From assembly GCF_001591805.1 (NCBI RefSeq), contig NZ_BCVP01000039.1, positions 1 through 60,822 of the forward strand: 60,822 nt of DNA. The letters run 5' to 3'. Source of the stretch: Neobacillus novalis NBRC 102450. GTDB lineage: Bacteria > Bacillota > Bacilli > Bacillales > Cytobacillaceae. Below the pieces are notes generated by a model. It did not search any database, was not told the origin of the DNA, and saw only the letters and a program-made list of their open reading frames with translations. The translations under genes were made by a program, and so were the position numbers. The stretch's first letter is position 1. Each line of letters opens with the position of its first letter. Positions 42,021 to 50,104 of this stretch are shown here, one piece after another.

Positions 42021-43694
42021 TTATATTTCAATAATAATCGGAAGGATCATCGGCCTTCTCTTTGTTCTTGTAAATAAATATTGGCCAACCGATTTTTTAA
42101 TATTTTGTTTGACTACATTCCACTGGCGAATTTTCTCCGCTTGTAAGTCAGTAACTGTTTTTTTAACGATGCGGTTAATCTCTCTGAGGAGATCTTCAGA
42201 ATTTTTTACGTATACGAAACCACGGGTTATCGTGTCAGGACCTTGAATAATTTTTCCCTCCGTTTTGCTTAAGGTTAAAACAATCACGAGCATACCATCC
42301 TCAGAAAGCTGTTTGCGGTCTCGGAGCACAATTTCGCCTACATCGCCGACGCCCATTCCGTCCACATACGTATCCCCAGCCGGTATCCTCCGAGTCTGGC
42401 GGGCAATGGAGTTTTCGATATCAACTACATCCCCATTTTTAATAATAAACGTGTTTCCTGGCACGACTCCAACCGATTCGGCGAGCAAACGATGGTGATG
42501 CAGCATTCTAAATTCACCGTGAACGGGAATAAAATAGGTTGGCTTCATTAAGGTAAGCATGAGCTTTAAGTCTTCCTGGTATCCATGCCCAGAAACATGC
42601 ATGCCTGTTGAGCTTCCAGATCCATAAATCACTATAGCGCCCAGTTGAAATAAGTTATCGATAATGCGTGAAACATCTTTCTCATTTCCGGGTATTGGCG
42701 ATGCTGCTAAAATAACGGTGTCCCCGGGATAAATAGAAACATCCCGATAATTACCACTAGCAAGGCGGGCAAGGGCTGCCATGGGTTCTCCCTGACTCCC
42801 CGTACAGAGGATGGCAACTTTTTCAGGAGTAAATTGATCGACTTCCCTTGCCTCAATCAGCATCCCATCCGGTACGGTTAGATATCCACGTTCCATCGCT
42901 ACTGAGACTACATTGACCATACTGCGGCCAAGCAAGGCAAGCTTTCGATTCGTCTTCATACAAGCTTCGACTATTTGCTGAACACGATTCACATTCGAAG
43001 CGAAGGTCGAAACAAAAATCTTTCCATCTGCTTTCATAAAAGCCTCATTCAGATGGCTGCCGACCATCCGCTCTGATGGTGACAGGCCGGAGCGCTCTGC
43101 ATTGGTACTTTCAGAGATTAAACATAAGACACCTTGCTGACCGATAGCCGCCATTTTATGAATATCTGAATATTGGTCATTTGCGGGTGTTAAATCGAAT
43201 TTGAAGTCGCCACTATGAACAACATTCCCTGCAGGCGTATGAAAGACAATCCCTAAACAATCCGGAATGCTATGGCTTACTTGGAAAAAGGATACGTTCA
43301 ACTCTCCCAGGTCGAGTTTGGAATCGGAATTAATGGGTATGAGTTTTGTATCCCTAGTAAGCCGGTGCTCCTCTAATTTTAATTCAATTAAACCAAGAGT
43401 AAAACGTGTGGCATAAATGGGGACATTTATTTTTCGCAAGAGGTAAGGAATTCCGCCAATATGATCTTCGTGTCCATGTGTCACAATTAATGCACGGATT
43501 TTTTCTTGATTCTCTTCTAAGTAAGTAACATCCGGAATAATTAAATCGATTCCTAATAGACTCTCATCTGGAAATTTACCGCCACAGTCGATAATGATGA
43601 GATCTTCTCCATATTCGATAACATACATGTTTTTACCGATTTCATTGATTCCGCCTAAAGCGAAAATAGATAATGTATTTTCATTGGTTTTCAA
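42021..43694 (-). CDS. Ribonuclease J paralogue
   Basis: 557 residues from a TTG at 43694 with GGGTGGG six bases upstream; an ATG at 43700 has no room for a site. RNase J enzymes are metallo-beta-lactamase/beta-CASP nucleases acting as endonuclease and 5' exonuclease. The metal motif H74-G-H-E-D-H79 is intact, as in RNase J1 (J2 has H-G-H-A-D-A). H-S-I-P-D, H-S-G-D-F-K-F-D, T-G-S-Q-G-E-P, H-V-S-G-H-G and the tail T-K-R-R-P-M-I-L-P-I-I-I-E-I also match J1. Identity to B. subtilis RnjA looks moderate, so this may be an additional active copy rather than rnjA. Single gene. Confidence 0.88.
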   Translation of the reverse strand: MKTNENTLSIFALGGINEIGKNMYVIEYGEDLIIIDCGGKFPDESLLGIDLIIPDVTYLEENQEKIRALIVTHGHEDHIGGIPYLLRKINVPIYATRFTLGLIELKLEEHRLTRDTKLIPINSDSKLDLGELNVSFFQVSHSIPDCLGIVFHTPAGNVVHSGDFKFDLTPANDQYSDIHKMAAIGQQGVLCLISESTNAERSGLSPSERMVGSHLNEAFMKADGKIFVSTFASNVNRVQQIVEACMKTNRKLALLGRSMVNVVSVAMERGYLTVPDGMLIEAREVDQFTPEKVAILCTGSQGEPMAALARLASGNYRDVSIYPGDTVILAASPIPGNEKDVSRIIDNLFQLGAIVIYGSGSSTGMHVSGHGYQEDLKLMLTLMKPTYFIPVHGEFRMLHHHRLLAESVGVVPGNTFIIKNGDVVDIENSIARQTRRIPAGDTYVDGMGVGDVGEIVLRDRKQLSEDGMLVIVLTLSKTEGKIIQGPDTITRGFVYVKNSEDLLREINRIVKKTVTDLQAEKIRQWNVVKQNIKKSVGQYLFTRTKRRPMILPIIIEI

Positions 43695-43941
43695 TTTCAT
43701 CCCACCCAATTTCAATTAGATGCTGTTAGTATTCCATTTTTGAAATTGTTTATTTAAGGCGGAAATACAAATACAGGTAGTGGTCGGATATGACTGAACT
43801 ATTTGATGGGAAGAGAAGACTTTTTTTGTTTTGGGCAATTTTATTAGAGAAAAAGAAAATGCTTCTGGAAAGATTCTCAATTTTTTGCAAATGCTTATTA
43901 GATTTACGTATAATTTAATTCAAAAGAAGTGATGGGAGTGA

Positions 43942-44493
43942 ATGATAATTAGGATTAATTCAAGAGAATATTTTATTCATGATTTACGTTATATCATTAG
44001 GTCTGCAAACGAAAAGGATGCAAAAGATTTGTCTGAGGTAAGGGTGCAAATCGATGGTGAAACAGAAAATTTAGATCGAGAAAGTGGCGAGGCGTACATA
44101 GATGAATCAGGTTTTAAGCAAATCATTAAAGATGATACAGAAAGTGTGAATAACCTATTTTTAGTTGCTGAAGTAAATGGAAAAATTGTAGGTTTTTCAA
44201 GGTGTGAAGGGAACAAATTGAAAAGAACTTCTCATAAGGTAGAATTTGGCGTTTGTGTATTAAAAGAGTTTTGGGGGTACAGTATAGGACAAAGCCTTTT
44301 AAAAGAATCCATTCATTGGGCGGATTCAAATGGAATTAAGAAAATTACTTTGAGTGTCCTTGAAACCAATAACAAAGCAATTACGCTTTATCAAAAATAT
44401 GGTTTTGAAGTGGAAGGTCTTTTAAAAAAGGACAAGGTTCTGTCTGACGGGAATTACTATAATACTATTTTGATGGGGAGATTTAACGAATAA
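43942..44493 (+). CDS. GNAT-family N-acetyltransferase
   Basis: 183 residues; ATG directly after GGGAGTGA, an unusually close site, so a start a few codons later is possible. The GNAT core is visible: V-A-E-V-N-G-K-I-V-G-F-S (beta4), the acetyl-CoA loop in F-W-G-Y-S-I-G-Q-S-L-L, and N-N-K-A-I-T-L-Y-Q-K-Y-G-F-E-V-E-G (the motif B helix). The pattern resembles RimJ/RimL-like enzymes or YjcK-type acetyltransferases. The substrate is unknown. A VOC protein and a phosphotransferase follow on the same strand. Confidence 0.88.
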   Translation: MIIRINSREYFIHDLRYIIRSANEKDAKDLSEVRVQIDGETENLDRESGEAYIDESGFKQIIKDDTESVNNLFLVAEVNGKIVGFSRCEGNKLKRTSHKVEFGVCVLKEFWGYSIGQSLLKESIHWADSNGIKKITLSVLETNNKAITLYQKYGFEVEGLLKKDKVLSDGNYYNTILMGRFNE

Positions 44494-44646
44494 GGGATTA
44501 GAGGATAATGAAGGTTGAAGCTGTTCCTGAGATAGTTTTTTCTATTTCAACAAAATGGTGTTTATGTTTTAACTATTTTAGAAGGTTCTTATTGATTAAC
44601 GAAGAATATAAATATAATACTTTTGTTATGAATAGGAGGAAATCAA

Positions 44647-45060
44647 ATGAACGAAAAATTAGTAAGGGTGGGTACAACTTATATACCTGTAAGGGATGTG
44701 GAGAATTCCTCCACATGGTACGTAAATAAATTAGGAGCTGAGTTAAGCTACAAAGATGAAGACAAAGCAATTTTGAACTTTGCCAACCAAAGCATTTTTC
44801 TTGTTAAATCAAAGGAAAATCAAAGTTCAAACTTTTATGATATTTACGGTGAAGAGCGTTTTTCGATAACATTTGAAGTGAATGGATTAGATGCATTAAA
44901 AGCTATTCATAGAAACTTTATCGAAAAAGAAATAAAAGTTGGAGAAATTGAGAACCGGGGACACGCTGGAAGGAACTTTGTTTTTTATGATTTAAATGGA
45001 AATAAATTTGATGTATGGAGTGAATTGAGTACGATATTTAAAGAAAAATATCTTGCTTGA
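44647..45060 (+). CDS. VOC-family (glyoxalase-like) protein
   Basis: 137 residues, ATG with TAGGAGGAAATC upstream. One glyoxalase/VOC domain: T-Y-I-P-V-R-D-V-E-N-S-S-T-W-Y-V-N-K-L-G-A-E begins it, and F-V-F-Y-D-L-N-G-N-K-F-D-V-W-S closes it. Single-domain VOC proteins work as dimers and include resistance proteins, glyoxalases and isomerases. The usual final Glu ligand position is D here. The next ORF follows closely, so the pair may form an operon. Confidence 0.82.
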   Translation: MNEKLVRVGTTYIPVRDVENSSTWYVNKLGAELSYKDEDKAILNFANQSIFLVKSKENQSSNFYDIYGEERFSITFEVNGLDALKAIHRNFIEKEIKVGEIENRGHAGRNFVFYDLNGNKFDVWSELSTIFKEKYLA

Positions 45061-45086
45061 AGAAAGATTCACATAACGAGGAAAAT

Positions 45087-45968
45087 ATGATGAAAAAAAT
45101 AAATGAAATCATTGATGTCTTAATTAATAAAGGGTTGATAATGAATGATGGTCTGGAATTAAAGAGGTTAAGAAGTGGCACAACCAATGGCATGTTATAT
45201 ACTCTTCTTGCAAATAATATGCCGACCTTTGTAATAAAAATAGACCACCCGACGATTATAACTTCTACTGAGGATTTTCTGCTAGCCTATAAGGATATAA
45301 ACTTGTTTCCTGACGTTCTTTATACAGACGATGACAAAGAATTTATCGCGTACTCTTATATTTCTGGAGAGACACACTATAATCGGGGATCTAAATTAGA
45401 ATGGATGACAATATTAATAAAAGAGCTATTCGATAAATACCAAATGGCTGGTAATAACATTCCCTGGGGTAGAGTAAATGGAATACATAGAAACTCATGG
45501 TCAGATTTTAACCAAAGTAGTTTAAAGTCTGCTCAAGAGATTATAGGTGATTTCCTGCCAATTGAGGACCATAAAAGAATAGTGAAATTGGTAAATAAAT
45601 TGGATACCTATCATCATCAAGAAGTGAAGTATTATCTACATGGGGATACGGGTGTTCATAATTTTGTATATTTGGATCATCAATTAAAAGGAGTTATTGA
45701 CCCATCACCTTTAATTGGTCCAAAAGTATACGATTTTACTTATGCATTTTGTTCTTCTCCAGATAGTCTAAATTTAAGCACGCTATTGTCATTATTTTCG
45801 TTGTGGAATAGTTATGCTTCTTTTACTAAGGAACGAATTTTGGATGAAGTTCTTTTTCAATTATATAACCGTATCGGAGTATGTATTAAAGTACATCCGC
45901 AGGACTTAAGTGGTTACATGGAAACATGGAAAGAATGGAGAGAATACCTCCCCGCTGACTATTATTAA
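45087..45968 (+). CDS. Aminoglycoside-phosphotransferase-family kinase
   Basis: 293 residues from the ATG at 45087 with CGAGGAAAAT upstream; a TTG at 45057 overlaps the previous stop but has no site. APH/ChoK kinase fold: catalytic loop Y-L-H-G-D-T-G-V-H-N-F and metal loop G-V-I-D-P-S-P-L-I-G-P-K-V-Y-D-F. The N-lobe with R-L-R-S-G-T-T-N-G-M and F-V-I-K-I (ATP lysine) is short. It could phosphorylate a small molecule such as an antibiotic, choline or homoserine; the target is not readable. It follows the VOC gene by 26 bases. Confidence 0.8.
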   Translation: MMKKINEIIDVLINKGLIMNDGLELKRLRSGTTNGMLYTLLANNMPTFVIKIDHPTIITSTEDFLLAYKDINLFPDVLYTDDDKEFIAYSYISGETHYNRGSKLEWMTILIKELFDKYQMAGNNIPWGRVNGIHRNSWSDFNQSSLKSAQEIIGDFLPIEDHKRIVKLVNKLDTYHHQEVKYYLHGDTGVHNFVYLDHQLKGVIDPSPLIGPKVYDFTYAFCSSPDSLNLSTLLSLFSLWNSYASFTKERILDEVLFQLYNRIGVCIKVHPQDLSGYMETWKEWREYLPADYY

Positions 45969-46110
45969 AATCACTAGAAGAATATCAGATTACTAATAAA
46001 ATTCCTACTTTTTGTTGTAAAGTTCGTAGTACTCTTCCTAGAAATATAAAATCTAAAATGAAGAAGTGGTACATTAATTTTTTTCCTACTTTCCATCTTT
46101 ATAAGGCATA

Positions 46111-46145
46111 AAAAAGAGACAGAAGGAAGCACCTCCTGCTCTCTT
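46111..46145 (-). terminator. Terminator of the PfpI-type gene
   Basis: Arms AGAG.CAG / CTGTCTCT with a loop containing GAGGTGCTT, then TTTTT on the minus strand, directly after the stop. Confidence 0.7.
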
Positions 46146-46147
46146 CG

Positions 46148-46663
46148 TTAACCCAAAACTCGCAAGGATTCTCGTACAAAGGCTGGTATGTCATCCGGCT
46201 GTCGGCTGGTGACCAGCTGATTCTGGCACACGACGACTTCTTTGTCATGCAAATTAGCGCCGGCATTCTTTAAGTCTACATGAATGGACTTATATCCCGT
46301 TACATCACGCCCTTCAAGCGTTTCTGCTGTGATCAGCAGCTGGGGGCCGTGGCAAATGGCTAGTACAGGTTTTTTAGCATCCATAAATGCTTTGGTGAAG
46401 CGTACAAAACGCTCGTCTGCACGAAGTATATCCGGCGAAAATCCACCTGGAAGGAAAAGTGCATCAAAGTCCTCAGGAGAGACATCATCAATGCTTTCAT
46501 CAATGACGACTTCACTTTGTCCCTGCTTCCCCTTTACGGTTTTTCCCTTTTCCATTTCGATTGCAGTTATCTCATGGCCCTTTTCCTTCAAGGACTGAAC
46601 GGGCTCCGCATATTCGGAATCCTCAAAATGATCCGTTACTAAAACAGCAATTTTTTTACTCAT
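46148..46663 (-). CDS. DJ-1/PfpI-family protein (general stress protein 18/YfkM type)
   Basis: 171 residues from the ATG at 46663 with AAGGAG nine bases upstream. DJ-1/PfpI fold with the nucleophile elbow in A-I-C104-H105-G-P-Q-L-L and a conserved acidic E17 in F-E-D-S-E-Y. The family includes cysteine-type proteases, glyoxalase III/deglycases and chaperones. YfkM of B. subtilis is a SigB-dependent stress protein, and a SigB-type promoter precedes this gene. Likely acts on reactive carbonyls or damaged proteins during stress. Confidence 0.9.
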   Translation of the reverse strand: MSKKIAVLVTDHFEDSEYAEPVQSLKEKGHEITAIEMEKGKTVKGKQGQSEVVIDESIDDVSPEDFDALFLPGGFSPDILRADERFVRFTKAFMDAKKPVLAICHGPQLLITAETLEGRDVTGYKSIHVDLKNAGANLHDKEVVVCQNQLVTSRQPDDIPAFVRESLRVLG

Positions 46664-46698
46664 TGCAATCAACTCCTTATCCATTACTACGGATTAAA

Positions 46699-46724
46699 GT
46701 ACCCTTCTTTACATTGGCTGAAAC
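46699..46724 (-). promoter_or_regulatory. SigB-type promoter of the PfpI-type gene
   Basis: On the minus strand GTTTCA (46724-46719), a 14-base spacer and GGGTAC (46704-46699). This fits the general stress sigma-B consensus GTTT(A)-N12-14-GGGTAT. The identical -35 and spacing precede the YflT-type gene at 48619. Confidence 0.75.
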
Positions 46725-46898
46725 TTTCTATAGGGAGTAACGATAGTTAGCGAATTTATGACAAGGTAAAAAAATTCCAATATGAAAAAGCCTAATTTCG
46801 CCATTTTACTGAGAAATTGGGCTTTTTCGTTACCCCACAATCAATACCCATTACCAACTTATGCTAAAATTAGAGTGTAATATGGAGGGATGCTGCTT

Positions 46899-47360
46899 AT
46901 GCTTGAAGTTCAATTGAAGGCAATTGAAACGGAGAAAAGAAATTCATTTCTAGACTATCTACTTTTAGCGGATGAAAGTGAAGAAATCGTTAGCGAGTAC
47001 ATAAATGATGGTGAGATGTTCGCCATTCTTTGCGAGGGACAAATCGTAGGGGTCGCTCAATTTATTTTCCTTCAGAACGGAATCGTTGAACTTAAAAATA
47101 TTGCTATTATCGAGGATTACCGAGGAAAAGGCATAGGAAAATTAGTAATTAATGAGTCTTTCGATTTATATAAAATGAAGGGATTAAATAAAATGCTTGT
47201 CGGTACGGCTAATTCAAGTATTGCTAACATAGCATTTTATCAAAAGCTCGGGTTTAGAATGGTAGAAATTAAAAAGAATTTCTTTAAAAAGTATCCAACA
47301 CCAATTTATGAGAATGGGATAAGGGCATTGGATATGGTGATGTTTGAGAGAGATTTGTAA
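46899..47360 (+). CDS. GNAT-family N-acetyltransferase
   Basis: 153 residues from the ATG at 46899 with GGAGGG nine bases upstream; an ATG at 46890 overlaps that site. GNAT marks are V-E-L-K-N-I-A-I-I, the acetyl-CoA loop Y-R-G-K-G-I-G-K-L-V-I, and N-I-A-F-Y-Q-K-L-G-F-R. The ending I-Y-E-N-G-I-R-A-L-D-M-V resembles small acetyltransferases of Bacillus that act on unknown amines. Single gene. Confidence 0.88.
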   Translation: MLEVQLKAIETEKRNSFLDYLLLADESEEIVSEYINDGEMFAILCEGQIVGVAQFIFLQNGIVELKNIAIIEDYRGKGIGKLVINESFDLYKMKGLNKMLVGTANSSIANIAFYQKLGFRMVEIKKNFFKKYPTPIYENGIRALDMVMFERDL

Positions 47361-47411
47361 ACGTACATAGAGTACAAGTTAGAGGTCGATTTGATAAAAG
47401 GGGTATTTTAA

Positions 47412-48509
47412 ATGGATAAAATTAAACAACTATCGATTCCAAAGGATTCAAGAGTGATTGTGATTTCTGATATACATGGAGAATTAGCCCTTTTTAAAGC
47501 GCTACTAGAAAAAGTTCAATTTAGCACAGAGGATTACTTGATTATAAATGGTGATCTGTGCGAAAAAGGCAGCAATAGCAAAGGCGTTGTCAGTTATGTC
47601 ATGGAACTTGCGGCAACGAATCCAAGGGTTCATGTGATTGAAGGAAATTGCGAAACCTTAGTTGAAGAACTGTTAAACGAAAATCCACAGTTACTGGGCT
47701 ACCTGCGGGCACGAAAGGACTCCATCTTCCATGAATGGCTGCAGCAAATTGGGGTTGAAATCACCGAAGAGACAACGGTCCAGCATATCAAGGAATGCCT
47801 GACAAAGCATTTTTACAAAGAAATAGAATGGTTGACCGCATTGCCTACGGCTATTGAAACCGATGAATATATTTTTGTTCATGCAGGGTTGGCCGACATT
47901 GATGACTGGAAACAAACAGATCGGGATACAGCGGTTTCACTGCCAGCCTTTTTAGAAAAGTCCCACCGTTCCGATAAATATGTGGTTGTCGGGCACTGGC
48001 CAGTAGGAAATTATTCTACCGACGTTTTGGTACATAACCCAATTATTGACCACGAGAAAAAAATCATTGCCATTGATGGCGGAAACAACGTTAAAGAAAG
48101 CGGACAATTAAATGCCTTGATCATGCAAAGAACGAACAATGAAACTGCCTATTCCTTTACCTATGTTGATCATTACCCGACATGTAAGGTAGGTGGAGAT
48201 TTTAAGGCGGATCCGAAGATGTCCGGTTCTATTTCCTATCCATTTTACGAAATTGTGCCGGTTGAAAGAGAGAATCATTTTACATTATGCAAGCAGCCGG
48301 GAACGAATCAACTGCGATATGTTAAAAATGAATATATTCATAGAAATGAGAAAGGGCAATTCCAGGCGAAGACAGATATATCCTGCGCTCAGATTAGTGT
48401 AAAGAATGGCGACATCGTCTCTCTTTTAGATGATAGCTGTTCGGGATATAGCTTGATTAAAAAAGACGGTGCAGTCGGCTGGGTTGAACAAAATTTCATC
48501 TGTAGTTGA
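47412..48509 (+). CDS. Metallophosphoesterase with C-terminal SH3-like tail
   Basis: 365 residues, ATG with AAAGGGGT upstream. The calcineurin-like phosphoesterase begins I-S-D20-I-H22-G-E, then I-N-G-D-L-C-E-K-G and E-G-N-C-E in place of the usual G-N-H-E, then H-A-G-L-A-D and V-G-H-W-P-V-G-N-Y. The missing histidine in the catalytic G-N-H-E means activity may be altered. The last 70 residues (G-D-I-V-S-L-L-D-D-S, G-W-V-E-Q-N) look like an SH3-type domain, which could bind cell-wall or protein partners. PPP-type phosphatases of Bacilli are its nearest analogue. Confidence 0.82.
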   Translation: MDKIKQLSIPKDSRVIVISDIHGELALFKALLEKVQFSTEDYLIINGDLCEKGSNSKGVVSYVMELAATNPRVHVIEGNCETLVEELLNENPQLLGYLRARKDSIFHEWLQQIGVEITEETTVQHIKECLTKHFYKEIEWLTALPTAIETDEYIFVHAGLADIDDWKQTDRDTAVSLPAFLEKSHRSDKYVVVGHWPVGNYSTDVLVHNPIIDHEKKIIAIDGGNNVKESGQLNALIMQRTNNETAYSFTYVDHYPTCKVGGDFKADPKMSGSISYPFYEIVPVERENHFTLCKQPGTNQLRYVKNEYIHRNEKGQFQAKTDISCAQISVKNGDIVSLLDDSCSGYSLIKKDGAVGWVEQNFICS

Positions 48510-48555
48510 ATGTTGTGGTCCCATGCACCAATCGAGGTTCATCAACAAAATAGGT

Positions 48556-48581
48556 GTTTCATTCCACCTAGTGGCGGGTAG
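48556..48581 (+). promoter_or_regulatory. SigB-type promoter of the YflT-type stress gene
   Basis: GTTTCA at 48556, 14-base spacer, GGGTAG at 48576, then about 38 bases to the start codon. Confidence 0.8.
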
Positions 48582-48618
48582 TTAAAAAAAGACTACTCGT
48601 CCAAAGGAGGAAATTTCA

Positions 48619-49194
48619 ATGTATACACATGAAAAGCACCTGGTGGGAGTTTATGATACTGAAAATGAGGCCATCCAGGCGGTTCAAGATTTAAAACGTC
48701 AGGGCTATGCAGCTGAGGAAATTTCGGTTATTGGGAAAAACAATGAACAGGTAGACGAAATTAATGATGTAACTGGTACAAAGACTGAAGAAGGTCTTGT
48801 TGCCGGTGCGGCGACAGGCGGTGCGCTAGGAGGGCTTGTCGGTTTGTTGGCAGGAGTAGGTGCTCTTGCGATACCCGGCATCGGGCCGTTTATAGCAGCT
48901 GGACCAATAGCGGCAACACTCACTGGCGCTGCTGTCGGTGCAGGGGCAGGCGGATTGACAGGAGCTTTAATTGGAATGGGCCTACCTGAAGAGGAAGCGG
49001 ACCGTTATGAAGGCTATGTTAATGAAGGAAAAATCCTAGTCGTAGTTGAACGCCGTGAAAACCGTGTTAGGGATGACTATTTTGATACTAGCGTTAACCA
49101 GGGTGTAACTGGCGGAACAATAACTCCAAATGATCCGATCATATCCGACAATCCAGCCAACACTCGCTTGGACAACAACAACAGAGGTTTTTAA
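48619..49194 (+). CDS. General stress protein of the YflT/GSP17M family with glycine-zipper
   Basis: 191 residues, ATG with CAAAGGAGG upstream. The N-terminal YflT domain (K-H-L-V-G-V-Y-D-T-E-N-E-A-I-Q-A-V and D-L-K-R-Q-G-Y-A-A-E-E-I-S-V-I-G) is followed by a Gly/Ala-rich segment (roughly 60-115) typical of glycine-zipper membrane-associated helices, then a second YflT-like stretch (Y-E-G-Y-V-N-E-G-K-I-L-V-V-V). It is the product of a SigB promoter directly upstream. The precise job of these small stress proteins is unknown. A single-gene unit ending before the GGTGCC palindrome. Confidence 0.88.
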   Translation: MYTHEKHLVGVYDTENEAIQAVQDLKRQGYAAEEISVIGKNNEQVDEINDVTGTKTEEGLVAGAATGGALGGLVGLLAGVGALAIPGIGPFIAAGPIAATLTGAAVGAGAGGLTGALIGMGLPEEEADRYEGYVNEGKILVVVERRENRVRDDYFDTSVNQGVTGGTITPNDPIISDNPANTRLDNNNRGF

Positions 49195-49314
49195 TGAACG
49201 AAATGGACAACGGTGGCTGTCCCCAACTTGGGCAGGCGCCCATTTTTCTTTATGATCACTATTGGCTATTTTTTGTATGTAAAAGGACTAGCGCCGCATA
49301 AACAAATTGAAAAT

Positions 49315-49367
49315 GGTGCCTGACACCAAGTGCTATTAAGTAATAGCGCAGTGGCAGGCACCGTTTT
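49315..49367. terminator. GGTGCC palindrome placed as a bidirectional terminator
   Basis: GGTGCCTGACACCAAGTGCTATTA then AATAGCGCAGTGGCAGGCACC, followed by GTTTTT. It belongs to the dispersed GGTGCC family and sits between two convergent genes. Confidence 0.7.
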
Positions 49368-49391
49368 TAGTTCATGCAACAATTCGGAATT

Positions 49392-49940
49392 TTATCGCAA
49401 TGTTTTTAATGCACCACTCCAAGCGATAACCTGGTCAAGCATTGCATTAACATTATCTAGATGAAGTTCAGCAGGTTTGAATTCCGTTCCGTTTTCAAAA
49501 TCAGTAAATAAGGACAATGTTGGATGTACTCGAACATCAGCAATCATTAATTCTCCCATAATTCCACGTAAATGTTCAGCTGCACGAGCTCCACCAGTTG
49601 AACCATAACTTACGATCCCTGCTGCTTTGTTATTCCATCCTTCACGAGCAAAATCAAGTGCATTTTTTAGTGCCCCCGTGATGCTATGATTATATTCTTG
49701 AACGATGAATACGAATCCATCCAAATTAGCAAGTTTTTCATTCCAAGCCGCAATTCCTGGTTCTGTTCCATCGGTTGTTCCTAAAAACGGAAGATTGTAG
49801 TCAGCAATGTCTACAATTTCATAATTGGCCTCTCCACGTTTGTCAGCAATACCTTTTATCCATTCTCCTACTTGTGGGCTAACACGTCCTTGACGTGTGC
49901 TTCCTAAAATGATTCCAATTTTTAATTTTTCAGGTGTCAT
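49392..49940 (-). CDS. NADPH-dependent FMN reductase
   Basis: 182 residues from the ATG at 49940, which has a perfect AAGGAGG eight bases upstream. A longer frame to 49991 (M-G-L-L-N-K-M-F-G) is possible. Flavodoxin-like: G-S-T-R-Q-G-R-V-S-P-Q-V binds the FMN phosphate, and V-Q-E-Y-N-H-S-I-T-G-A-L-K-N-A-L-D is the family signature. G-S-T-G-G-A-R-A-A is the third loop. It lies downstream of catD-catE on the same strand with a 164-base gap, so it may belong to the same catechol/quinone response. Confidence 0.9.
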   Translation of the reverse strand: MTPEKLKIGIILGSTRQGRVSPQVGEWIKGIADKRGEANYEIVDIADYNLPFLGTTDGTEPGIAAWNEKLANLDGFVFIVQEYNHSITGALKNALDFAREGWNNKAAGIVSYGSTGGARAAEHLRGIMGELMIADVRVHPTLSLFTDFENGTEFKPAELHLDNVNAMLDQVIAWSGALKTLR

Positions 49941-50104
49941 GATTTCTTCCTCCTTAGTTGATCTTCCAAACATTTTGTTTAATAAACCCATCTTTTACAC
50001 CACCAGTAAATTATTTACTTGCTTATTTCTTTCTTTTCTAAGGTTTGGAGTGAGACATTCTTCTGCTAGTCATCCAAGAGATAAAAATAGTTAAAAATCA
50101 TCAA

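Noticed and set aside
44508..44729. 73-residue ORF upstream of the VOC gene
   Set aside because: Overlaps the VOC gene start in another frame; composition is not protein-like and there is no site.
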